Below, piece by piece: positions 16,601 to 23,194 of a stretch of 64,000 bases of DNA. Each line of letters begins with the position of its first letter. Position 1 is the first letter of the stretch. The notes under the pieces are model-generated. The model saw nothing but the letters and a program-made list of their open reading frames with translations, did no database searches and had not been told where the DNA came from. The translations under genes were made by a program, and so were the position numbers. The stretch spans positions 310,001 to 374,000 of the forward strand of contig NZ_JAFIDJ010000001.1 in the NCBI RefSeq assembly GCF_017051705.1. Direction: 5' to 3'. The stretch is from Algoriphagus lutimaris. GTDB taxonomy: Bacteria; Bacteroidota; Bacteroidia; Cytophagales; Cyclobacteriaceae.

Positions 16601-18999
16601 GCGAATTATCGGGATTTCAGTTGATGGTATCCATAGAAAAAGGAGTTTCCAGGTATCTGACCATAAAAAATGCCCCTGAGGAAGAGATTTCAGATGAGAC
16701 AATAGGTATTTCCGTCATAGCGATAGCAAATATGTATGGAGGATTGTCTACAGAGAGTTCAATTAGAGCGATAGTTCAAGGTGTTCAACGAGCTAATAGA
16801 AATATTAGAAATTATTATGAGTCGAAAATAAAAGTAATTGAAGAAGTAGAATTCATAGAGATTTTCCATGACAAAGCTTTGTCCATATTGAAATCCGTTC
16901 AACAATTGCAAAGCAGCGATAGCAGAGACTTTAACATTGTATTCAAGGGAAAAGGGTTGAAGTCAAAACTGGGTAAGAGATGGAGAATTCCATATGATAA
17001 TTCTTCGGATTGGTGGACAAGAATTACCGTAAGGGAAGAGCAAAAAGGGTCTGCTGAAATTCTCAAGATTGCTGTGGCGACGAGTGGGGCCAGTGAAAAG
17101 GTGGAAGAGGTTGAATCCAATAACAAGACCTTGGAGATTTTGCTGAAGGACATGACCTTAAACAATCAATATTCTCCGGAGATTGCTAAAACTATGTTTG
17201 AGTTGTTGGTTCCTTTTAGTTTTAAAGAGGAATTGAAAAGGCAAAATAATATCTCTTGGGTGTTGGATATTGCTTCAGCGGAATATCCTTGGGAGATGAT
17301 CCAAGAAGATGTGAATGCTGTTCCTCTTTGCATCCATACAGGGATGGTAAGGCAACTGTCAACCGGGAATTTCAGGGAGAAGACGTCTAGGGTGAAAAAT
17401 AAAACTGCGGTGGTAATCGGTGATCCTCAGCTGGATCAGTTCATGTCGCAATTACCGGGAGCAAAGAGAGAGGCGGAAATGGTTTCTAGCTTACTGAAAG
17501 ATGCAGGATACACCACTCAAAGTCTCATCAATACAAATGCTTCAGAGATTTTTTTAAAGCTCTTCTCCAAAAATCATAAAATAATTCATTTGGCGGGGCA
17601 TGGTGTTTTTAATTATGGTAGCAAAAAAGCAACAGGAATGGTCATTGGAAATGACACATTCTTGACCCCAGGACAGATTGCAGGAATGAGTGAAACTGCA
17701 GAGATGGTTTTTGTGAATTGTTGTTACTTGGGGCAAATGAATCAAGAGTCTGAGAAGGAAAGTCAACAGCGAAATAAGTTTGCGGCAAATATTGGAACTC
17801 AATTAATCAATAATGGGGCAAGGGCAGTAGTGGTAGCTGGTTGGGCAGTGGATGATTCGGCTGCTTTGGAATTTGCGAGGCAGTTTTATAAATGCATGTT
17901 TTCCGGTGTAGGGTTTGGAGAAGCCGTAAAAAGGTCTAGAAAAAGGATTTATGAGGAATTTGGAAGAAGAACGAATACCTGGGGGGCATTCCAGTGTTAT
18001 GGTGATCCATTTTATAATCTCTCTAATGGAGCTAGAGATAGCTCTGGCAGTTCAGGAGTGGTGATAGAAGAAGAGGTGGAAATTGAGTTGCAAAACCTAT
18101 TACATCAATTGGAGGCCAATCAAAACGACCATGAATATGTGCTCGGTAGGGTGAACAAATTGGTAGAAGCAACAGAAAAAATAGGGCTGGAAAATGATAG
18201 GATTGTAGAGCTTACAGCGGCGTTATATAATGGACTGAATAATTATGCGAATTCCATAGCATGCTATAAAAAGCTTCTTTCCTCTAATAAGGCTAGCTAT
18301 TCCATGAAGTCTCTTGAGCAATATGGCAATGTAAGAGCTAAGTTTGCGGTTAAGAATTTCTTGGAAGAATCGATCAGTGGACCAGATACGATTAAGGAAA
18401 TAGATGTAGTGATTGCTGATTTTGATAACCTACTCAAATTTGGTCAAACGAGAGAGCGATTAAGTTTGATGGGAAGTACTTACAAAAGAAAGATGTTTGT
18501 ACAGCAAAAAATGGGAGCCAAAGAAAGTATTAAATCTCTAAAAGAATCTATCTCTTATTATGAAAAAGCTGCTAGTAGCAGTGATTTCAAAGATCCTTAC
18601 CCTTTAACAAACTGGCTTTCTTTATTAAGGTTGGCAATGCTTATGGAAGGAAAATCAAGCATTACAACTATTCCACTGGATGCGAGAAAAGCATTGGATG
18701 AATTGAAAAATAGGTGTGAAAAGAAACTGGAAGAAGAAAAGGATTACTGGACATTTGCAAATCTGGCTACTATTCAATTAACCCAGCTAATTCTCGGAAC
18801 TTCTAAGGTAAATCTAAATGAGGTTAAAAAGTCTTACAATGAAGTTTGGAAAATGGCGGGAAATAAAGGCCAGAAAAATGCAGAGATCGAACACTTGGAA
18901 ATTCTAAGTTTGATTATTTCGAAAATTAAAAAGACCGATTCAAAAGAATTAGGAAAGGATATTGGTCAGTTAATGGAGTATTTGAAAGCTAGTATATAG
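13693..18999 (+). CDS. Giant two-hydrolase plus CHAT (caspase-like) protein
   Basis: 1768 residues, no signal peptide. Domains seen: 1-150 beta-rich, acidic; 170-400 first alpha/beta-hydrolase (HLLFLHGTGSS at 175-185, nucleophile elbow SQSRGG with Ser246); 510-790 second alpha/beta-hydrolase of LCAT type (PIVILLPGIMGSN at 511-523, elbow AHSMGG with Ser616); 885-1050 a conserved-looking domain (VCVSHGDLKYADYPVLAGHF, then GGVIVGLGVPGELSG); 1160-1445 CHAT protease domain with His1303 in HLAGHG and Cys1344 in VNCCYLG; 1460-1768 helical, repeat-like, probably TPR-like. CHAT domains are caspase-relative proteases found in bacterial immunity and separase-like roles. The gene stands alone, closed by a terminator, next to a gene remnant and a tRNA. 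A cytoplasmic effector that combines lipid or ester hydrolysis with proteolysis is inferred; the trigger and substrates are unknown. Confidence 0.85.
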   Translation: MSTLKLKLKGNDHLPFIKGEDNGFEYYGLDQAFTVLSPTRGDVEEQTIEIDDDHIIEFEFDDDSVWLGDKETLRDIFPERFKRSAGEDELFLPDEIATEETDRGIFKKVGIKLLKIFVKKKVIRPKMRELAINLENKQLAFRGNDFEKVKYGILCHCLPDFELEEVKALDSSKRHLLFLHGTGSSTKSSFGDLKDSEDWKNYTSEYGLDQILAFQHRTLSSSPLENVLDLVSQLPDEIELDLISQSRGGLVSDVFARFCTDPRGFDTAELEVLVDHDRDRDVEVIKELKSLMESKKITIHKVVRVASPANGTTLASKRLNIFLNVTFNLIGLATGQAGNPIFITFKEMIMEAVACKDDVDVLPGLEAMNPKSPFIKALNYQGSQIVIQSPLYVVGGSSELSLRFKSLVVLVGKFFFLDKNDLVVDTESMKWGAVRKEGNVSVFIEKSGLIDHFKYFSSPRTLKAVVDALDALMDQEPEGFVTFAKASGKERGVFGIEGGDYKREKISGKKPIVILLPGIMGSNLKDEKKLWINYFRFLKGDLSKLSYTDSGKQPIQADSLISTSYEALGKNLEKSYEVFTFQFDWRIPLKASAEKLNAKISELLKFNQPIKIVAHSMGGVLVRDFILYHPETWQVLNKSIGFKAVFLGSPLGGSYRIPYVLFGKDSLIRLLGKIDIKNNTKDLLSVFCDFPGILNLLPINKNGNHDFSSRSFWEKLRAASGDSSWPIPSKTVLDEFAIHQNKVMAEADSIDYSNITYIAGQSSKKNFTVSNLEIEDGELVFYATNAGDESVTWKSGIPDGIRKAGQYYYCNVTHGGLSKDSKLFSAIEDLLIYGSTSKLQNSLPIVRGEEQEFAPKETEVFDISEENVVNSILGVDKEEEKWSVEAPIRVCVSHGDLKYADYPVLAGHFEYDSILTTEKAIDYQLNGELSRLLRLGLYPGPIGSNQIVLADKDAETKFKGGVIVGLGVPGELSGFQLMVSIEKGVSRYLTIKNAPEEEISDETIGISVIAIANMYGGLSTESSIRAIVQGVQRANRNIRNYYESKIKVIEEVEFIEIFHDKALSILKSVQQLQSSDSRDFNIVFKGKGLKSKLGKRWRIPYDNSSDWWTRITVREEQKGSAEILKIAVATSGASEKVEEVESNNKTLEILLKDMTLNNQYSPEIAKTMFELLVPFSFKEELKRQNNISWVLDIASAEYPWEMIQEDVNAVPLCIHTGMVRQLSTGNFREKTSRVKNKTAVVIGDPQLDQFMSQLPGAKREAEMVSSLLKDAGYTTQSLINTNASEIFLKLFSKNHKIIHLAGHGVFNYGSKKATGMVIGNDTFLTPGQIAGMSETAEMVFVNCCYLGQMNQESEKESQQRNKFAANIGTQLINNGARAVVVAGWAVDDSAALEFARQFYKCMFSGVGFGEAVKRSRKRIYEEFGRRTNTWGAFQCYGDPFYNLSNGARDSSGSSGVVIEEEVEIELQNLLHQLEANQNDHEYVLGRVNKLVEATEKIGLENDRIVELTAALYNGLNNYANSIACYKKLLSSNKASYSMKSLEQYGNVRAKFAVKNFLEESISGPDTIKEIDVVIADFDNLLKFGQTRERLSLMGSTYKRKMFVQQKMGAKESIKSLKESISYYEKAASSSDFKDPYPLTNWLSLLRLAMLMEGKSSITTIPLDARKALDELKNRCEKKLEEEKDYWTFANLATIQLTQLILGTSKVNLNEVKKSYNEVWKMAGNKGQKNAEIEHLEILSLIISKIKKTDSKELGKDIGQLMEYLKASI

Positions 19000-19020
19000 G
19001 AAATTACTAGATGTATAATA

Positions 19021-19060
19021 AAAAAGCCCTGCAGTTTAAAATGCAAGGCTTTTTTTTTTT
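19021..19060 (+). terminator. Terminator of the CHAT protein gene
   Basis: AAAAAGCCCTGCA pairs with TGCAAGGCTTTTT (19021-19033 with 19042-19054, one mismatch) and runs into a tract of about 14 T. Confidence 0.88.
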
Positions 19061-19181
19061 AAGTAGAGGGTGGGGGATTGGCTTCGCCTTTCCCTAGTTG
19101 GGGGAAAGATGCAAACCAAGCCTACTCAGTTCGTTCGTTTTGGTCTTTTTATTTCATAGCCACTCAAGCAAGCTTGGTAGT

Positions 19182-19218
19182 TAAAAACAAAAAGCCCTTC
19201 CGCTATGCGAAAAGGCTT
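19182..19218 (-). terminator. Terminator of the tRNA-Ser transcript
   Basis: On the minus strand AAGCCTTTTCGC (19218-19207) pairs along 12 bases, with two G-U pairs, to GCGGAAGGGCTT (19203-19192) across a 3-base loop, followed by TTTTTGTTTTT. It starts seven bases after the tRNA 3' end. Confidence 0.85.
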
Positions 19219-19224
19219 GCTTTG

Positions 19225-19313
19225 CAGAGGGTGGGGGATTCGAACCCCCGGTACGGTTTGACCCGTACGACAGTTTAGCAAACTGCTGGTTTAAGCCACT
19301 CACCCAACCCTCT
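19225..19313 (-). tRNA. tRNA-Ser (anticodon GCU)
   Basis: 89 bases. The acceptor strands AGAGGGT (5') and ACCCTCT (3') pair over seven bases with discriminator G at 19225; the T arm reads CCGGGGGTTCGAATCCCCC; the anticodon arm CAGTTTGCTAAACTG holds anticodon GCT; a long variable arm (GTACGGGTCAAACCGTAC) is typical of class II serine tRNAs. CCA is not encoded. A promoter is seen 330 bases upstream, and three partial copies of the tRNA lie between promoter and gene. Confidence 0.95.
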
Positions 19314-19586
19314 ATTATGTGTTTCCAAAATAATATTCTGGAATTAAGTTTAGCAAGCTGCTGTCCCGATAACTATCGTGGATAAGCCACTCACCCAACC
19401 CTCTATTATGTATTTCCAAAATAATATTCTGGAGTTAAGTTTAGCAAGCTGCTGTCCCGATAACTATCGTGGATAAGCCACTCACCCAACCCTCTATTAT
19501 GTGTTTCCAAAATAATATTCTGGAATTAAGTTTAGCAAACTGCTGTCCCGATAACTATCGTGGATAAGCTACTCACCCAACCCTCT
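19314..19586 (-). repeat. Three tandem 91-bp repeats carrying the tRNA-Ser 5' half
   Basis: Units at 19314-19404, 19405-19495 and 19496-19586. On the minus strand each begins with the same 22 bases as the tRNA 5' end (AGAGGGTTGGGTGAGTGGCT and two more), then has a 20-base hairpin-like insert with CCACGATAGTTATCGGG in place of part of the D loop, then AGCAGCTTGCTAAACT, matching the tRNA anticodon arm with zero or one change, then an AT-rich tail with a TTCCA/TGGAA inverted repeat. The third unit keeps GTTTGC as in the tRNA; units 1 and 2 have GCTTGC. None has the T arm or 3' acceptor strand, so none can be a complete tRNA. Confidence 0.9.
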
Positions 19587-19648
19587 ATTTTGACTTTAGG
19601 AGAATAGGAAATTATTCAAATAAACCTCCTTGTTTCCTTAAGGCGTTG

Positions 19649-19680
19649 CAAATATAAATCAATTGATAAGATTATAACAA
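19649..19680 (-). promoter_or_regulatory. Promoter of the tRNA-Ser transcript
   Basis: On the minus strand a perfect Bacteroidota -7 element TATATTTG (19656-19649) lies 21 bases after a TTG (19680-19678), giving a start near 19642. The transcript would read through the three partial tRNA repeats before the tRNA. Confidence 0.65.
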
Positions 19681-19777
19681 GCTTCAGAGGCATAGAAATC
19701 ATTTCTATTTTACTTTTTTGTTAAAATACTGGTAATCAAAAGAAATAATTTACATGTTCGTAATTCCTTTTTGGTAA

Positions 19778-19799
19778 AAATACCCAGTACTGGGTATTT
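19778..19799. promoter_or_regulatory. 22-bp perfect palindrome, candidate operator
   Basis: A perfect 22-base inverted repeat with the 16-base core TACCCAGTACTGGGTA (19781-19796) flanked by AAA/TTT. It ends at the position of the -33 element of the promoter for the gene at 19850, so it is well placed for a dimeric activator or repressor. The regulator is not identified. Confidence 0.7.
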
Positions 19800-19826
19800 C
19801 TATTGAATTTCGCTTTTATAAATTTG
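19797..19826 (+). promoter_or_regulatory. Promoter of the small gene at 19850
   Basis: A perfect -7 element TAAATTTG (19819-19826) lies 18 bases after TTTC (19797-19800), which would serve as the -33 element. The predicted start near 19832 leaves a leader of about 18 bases. Confidence 0.65.
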
Positions 19827-19849
19827 TGATCAATCCTCTTTTAAAAACT

Positions 19850-20104
19850 ATGTTAATACAAACTAGCAACGGAAATTTTTTGATAGAAAGAAATAATTTG
19901 AAATCAGATTCTGTGAAAATTAAAACTAACTCAAAAGAAGAACTCCAGCGATTTTTTGGCTCTAATCAGATTATTTTTACTTCGAACTCAGATTATCCAT
20001 ACCATATTTTTGCTTGTAAACAAGAATTTGCGAATGCATTGATTCTGATGGTAAAAGAGATAGAATATTCTGAATTTATCAACCATGAGCTGATTAATCG
20101 ATAA
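19850..20104 (+). CDS. Small hypothetical protein under a palindrome-controlled promoter
   Basis: 84 residues from the ATG at 19850; a GTG at 19826 in the same frame overlaps the -7 element and would lie upstream of the predicted transcript start, so it was not used. The protein is soluble with no signal, cysteine motif or recognised domain (starts MLIQTSNGNFLIERNN, ends EYSEFINHELINR). The AT-rich codon use matches nearby genes. Its value lies in its regulation: a perfect palindrome next to a good promoter implies tight control. It is followed by its own hairpin terminator and then the PAS protein gene. Confidence 0.7.
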   Translation: MLIQTSNGNFLIERNNLKSDSVKIKTNSKEELQRFFGSNQIIFTSNSDYPYHIFACKQEFANALILMVKEIEYSEFINHELINR

Positions 20105-20132
20105 TCTCAAAAAAACTTGAAATTTTTTTTAG

Positions 20133-20163
20133 AAATGCTTTTCAGGGATGAAAAGCATTTTTC
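20133..20163 (+). terminator. Terminator after the small gene
   Basis: AAATGCTTTTC (20133-20143) pairs exactly with GAAAAGCATTT (20150-20160), followed by TTTT. A/T runs on both sides allow it to work in both directions. Confidence 0.75.
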
Positions 20164-20324
20164 GTTTAATCACTTACTTTTTTCTGTCTTATAAAAATAT
20201 TAATTCGAATAACCGATTTTTATAGTATAAAATTCTTTAAAAGCATCTTTTTTTAATTGATAATTTTTATCAATCTTTAAGTTCAAAGAATCAAGAAGTT
20301 GTCACCTAGTACTTCTTTAATGCT

Positions 20325-21620
20325 GTGATTAGTGCTGAAAAAATAGAAAATCTTATTCCGGAGGTTTTAATGGATTCTAATCATTTTTTTCTCATCCTGA
20401 TGGATGTGGAAGGAAATCTATTGGACTCTAATAAAATCTTTAAAGAGACTGTTGAGGGAGTAGAAACTGCTTCCTTGTCTTCGTATTTGTCTGAAAGCTC
20501 TTGTAGTGATTTTGCAAATACTTTAGATGAGTTATTGTCTTGCCCAAAGCAAAAGCAGCACTTACTATTAGAATTAAAAGGATATCGAGGTAATTCTAAG
20601 GTTTGGATTGAGTTTTCAGTCATTACCAATCTTGATATGGATTTATTAGGTGTGGTTGGGATAGGAATAGATTTTCAGTTTCTAAAGCAAGAAATACCAT
20701 TAGAAAATCTTAGTGATCTTCTGGGTTTATCAAGTATCCTATTAGACAAGGATTTCTGTGTAATTGAAGTGGAGGATGTAGTCAGAAATTGGCTTGGGAT
20801 TGAGTTCGAGGATTTTTCTGGCAAAAGGATATTTGAATCTGAGCTTGGTTTGGAGATAGTAAATAATACCTCGTGGAAGAGCTTTTTGGTGGGTGATGAA
20901 AGTTCTCAATTTCTGCACCTAATAGATTCCAGACGGGGTCATGAATTTACGGGCTTATTGGTCCGATATAAAAAAGGATATCAACTTTTTTTACTTCCAA
21001 AAATGAAAGAATCATTTTCTCTTCAGACTACAAAACCATTTAGTGAAACTCAATTAACAGCAATTCCAGGGTCTGTTTGGGTAGTGGATTCAGATATGAA
21101 ATTAATCCAGCAAAATAATGCGGGGAAAGTACTTTCAGAATCATGGTCTGGGTCGAAGCTTTTAGAGGGGGCAAAGCTCCAATTTACTTCCAGTTCCTCT
21201 AGATTTTCCCAATTAAAGGAAAATGTGAGAAAATGTCTTTTGAAAGGAATTTCCTCAGAAATAGAATTGAACCTCAAATTAAAAGAGGGTGAATTTGGTT
21301 TTTGGAAAGTAATAGTAAAGCCTGTTTTGAGTCCTAATGGGGATCGAATTGCAGCTTTGATACAAGCGATAGACATTTCTGCTTGGGGAAATAAACTAGT
21401 GGAGATCCAAAATGAAAATAAAATGCTTAAAGAGCTGGCATTAAAACCTTCTCATGTATTGCGTTCTCCATTGTCATCTATGTTGGGACTTTTGGACCTG
21501 ATCGATCCTCATCAATTGGACATAGAGAATCAAAAATATTTTTCATACCTCAAACCATTGGCGAAAGAATTGGATGATGTTATCAGAACTAACGCCAAAA
21601 AGATGAGTGTGTTTGATTAA
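20325..21620 (+). CDS. PAS-domain protein with kinase-like H-box but no ATPase domain
   Basis: 431 residues from GTG 20325; an alternative ATG lies at 20370. Three PAS-like segments can be proposed: about 18-120 (FFLILMDVEGNLLDSNKIF), 125-225 and 245-355 (PGSVWVVDSDMKLIQQNN ... RIAALIQAIDISAW). The C-terminal end has SHVLRSPLSSMLGLLDLI with His377, like a histidine-kinase dimerisation box, followed by about 40 helical residues and the stop. The N, G1 and G2 boxes of an ATPase domain are absent. There are no membrane spans, so it is cytoplasmic. It may be a kinase partner or phospho-acceptor that depends on another ATPase, or a truncated kinase. It overlaps the next, convergent gene by four bases. 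Confidence 0.75.
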   Translation: MISAEKIENLIPEVLMDSNHFFLILMDVEGNLLDSNKIFKETVEGVETASLSSYLSESSCSDFANTLDELLSCPKQKQHLLLELKGYRGNSKVWIEFSVITNLDMDLLGVVGIGIDFQFLKQEIPLENLSDLLGLSSILLDKDFCVIEVEDVVRNWLGIEFEDFSGKRIFESELGLEIVNNTSWKSFLVGDESSQFLHLIDSRRGHEFTGLLVRYKKGYQLFLLPKMKESFSLQTTKPFSETQLTAIPGSVWVVDSDMKLIQQNNAGKVLSESWSGSKLLEGAKLQFTSSSSRFSQLKENVRKCLLKGISSEIELNLKLKEGEFGFWKVIVKPVLSPNGDRIAALIQAIDISAWGNKLVEIQNENKMLKELALKPSHVLRSPLSSMLGLLDLIDPHQLDIENQKYFSYLKPLAKELDDVIRTNAKKMSVFD

Positions 21621-23143
21621 TAAAGCCCAATTATGTTCATTTCGCTCAGTTTGCCAGGGATATAAACTTCTCCAAAATTTATCTCTTCTCCAGAAATAAT
21701 GATCTCATTATTTGTCCTGAAAACGACCCCTTCTGTTTGGGAAAGAATAGAAGGACTTCCTAGATAAACCCTTCTTTTTCTTCCACTGAAAAACTCAGTA
21801 TTACTAAAATCTGAAAACAACCAGATAAAAGATTGGCTAGCAATTCCCTTATTTTCATAGCCTAAAAGAGCAATTACTTTTCCATCTGGACTTAAATCTG
21901 CTCCAGTTATTAATCCTTGGGTATCGAATTCCTCTGTAGGTGATACTTCTTGCTTTGTTATTTCATCCTTTATCACGTAGTGCCTAGTTTTTCCATCCCC
22001 TCGGTTTTTGGTAAATAGATGAAGTTGGTTGTTCAGGAAAAAGAAACTTTCACAATCAAAGTTATTGCTCTCCATTGGCCCGGAAAAATTCACCTGATCA
22101 GCAAATGAAAACTCTATTATTTCTGCCACTAAACTATTGGAATGAAGGAGTTCGTCTTTTGAGACTCTAAGAATACTTAAGTTTTTTCTACTTCCGATGT
22201 TGTTCCCAAAGTCTCCAATATAGACATGAGACTCACTTTGGGCTAAATCCTCCCAATCTTCATTGAAGGCATTATCTATAGTTATTTCTCGTATTAGTTG
22301 ACCGTCTTCTGGATTGAACTCTTGAATTTTGGGGTCATTGTCTTTATCATTTATGGAAAATAATCTTCCATTGATGAGTGCTAACCCAGAACTTTCGTTG
22401 AGGGACGTTCCTAATTCAGCTTGAATCCAGGGTAAAAGGTTGATTGGTTTATGGTCCAAGTCCAGATTTACTTTCTCCTGAATTAGTTCAAAGTCAATTT
22501 TTTGAAAAGTACTAAGTGCATTTTCATTTTGTTTCTGGATAATTTTTGCCAGGTGATGAAAAGAGGTCGATTGGCTGATTACCTTAAAACTGGATGATGG
22601 ATTATTCGATGTAAGTTCTAGGGTAGTTTTTATGCCTGATTTGATGTATTTGTAATAGACCTCCTTATTCTTATTGAGTTGGATTGAGGGATGCGAAATA
22701 AACTTAGGAGCGGGTGAGTCAGGACTTTGTGAGAGGGTCAATAAACCATAATCGGTGTCTACGGGAAATCTCCATGATTGCTTTTCTTGATTGAGGTTTA
22801 GTTGCCCCTCAGCTTTTAAAGGTAAAAAATCCGAAAAATCTGGACTGACAGATATCGAATGAAAAGTATAATTCCCCAATGGTAGTTCGATTGAAAAAGA
22901 CTTTTCAATAGTGTTGGGGTTCAGCTCTAATTGAAAGGTTTGGTTGGTTTCATTGGTGAAGTTGACTATCATGGAATTAGTCAACACATGTGTCCAATTT
23001 GTTCCATTATCGTTGGAAAGTGGGAAGTTTCCCAAATCTATTCCTGTAACCGTAAGTATTCCATTACCAGGCCTTGGTTTTTCATCTTCTTTACATGAAA
23101 ACAAAAAAGAGAATGCCAAAAGGATAAAAAGAAACTTCTTCAT
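21617..23143 (-). CDS. Lipoprotein with C-terminal beta-propeller-like domain
   Basis: 508 residues from the ATG at 23143; an in-frame TTG at 23155 was rejected because the ATG gives a compact signal MKKFLFILLAFSFLFSC with lipid Cys 17. The N-terminal part (about 25-125) is beta-rich. From about residue 235 the sequence (ESSGLALINGRLFSINDKDN, WEDLAQSESHVYIGDFGNN, TGADLSPDGKVIALLGYE) resembles SdiA-regulated or phytase-like propellers that bind metals or phosphate esters. Enzymatic function is unproven. The gene converges with and overlaps the PAS gene stop. Confidence 0.75.
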   Translation of the reverse strand: MKKFLFILLAFSFLFSCKEDEKPRPGNGILTVTGIDLGNFPLSNDNGTNWTHVLTNSMIVNFTNETNQTFQLELNPNTIEKSFSIELPLGNYTFHSISVSPDFSDFLPLKAEGQLNLNQEKQSWRFPVDTDYGLLTLSQSPDSPAPKFISHPSIQLNKNKEVYYKYIKSGIKTTLELTSNNPSSSFKVISQSTSFHHLAKIIQKQNENALSTFQKIDFELIQEKVNLDLDHKPINLLPWIQAELGTSLNESSGLALINGRLFSINDKDNDPKIQEFNPEDGQLIREITIDNAFNEDWEDLAQSESHVYIGDFGNNIGSRKNLSILRVSKDELLHSNSLVAEIIEFSFADQVNFSGPMESNNFDCESFFFLNNQLHLFTKNRGDGKTRHYVIKDEITKQEVSPTEEFDTQGLITGADLSPDGKVIALLGYENKGIASQSFIWLFSDFSNTEFFSGRKRRVYLGSPSILSQTEGVVFRTNNEIIISGEEINFGEVYIPGKLSEMNIIGLY

Positions 23144-23194
23144 TATTGAGCCCAAATGAGGGATTACTAAGTTGGATTAAAGCTAATTAAGAAT

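Noticed and set aside
19078-19278. 66-codon plus-strand frame overlapping the tRNA
   Set aside because: It crosses the tRNA and its terminator in antisense, so it is not a gene.
19314-19586. The three direct repeats as a CRISPR array
   Set aside because: Repeats are 91 bp, contiguous without unique spacers, and copy a tRNA half; no cas genes are near.
20325-21620. Full histidine kinase
   Set aside because: No ATPase boxes follow the histidine box and the frame stops soon after.
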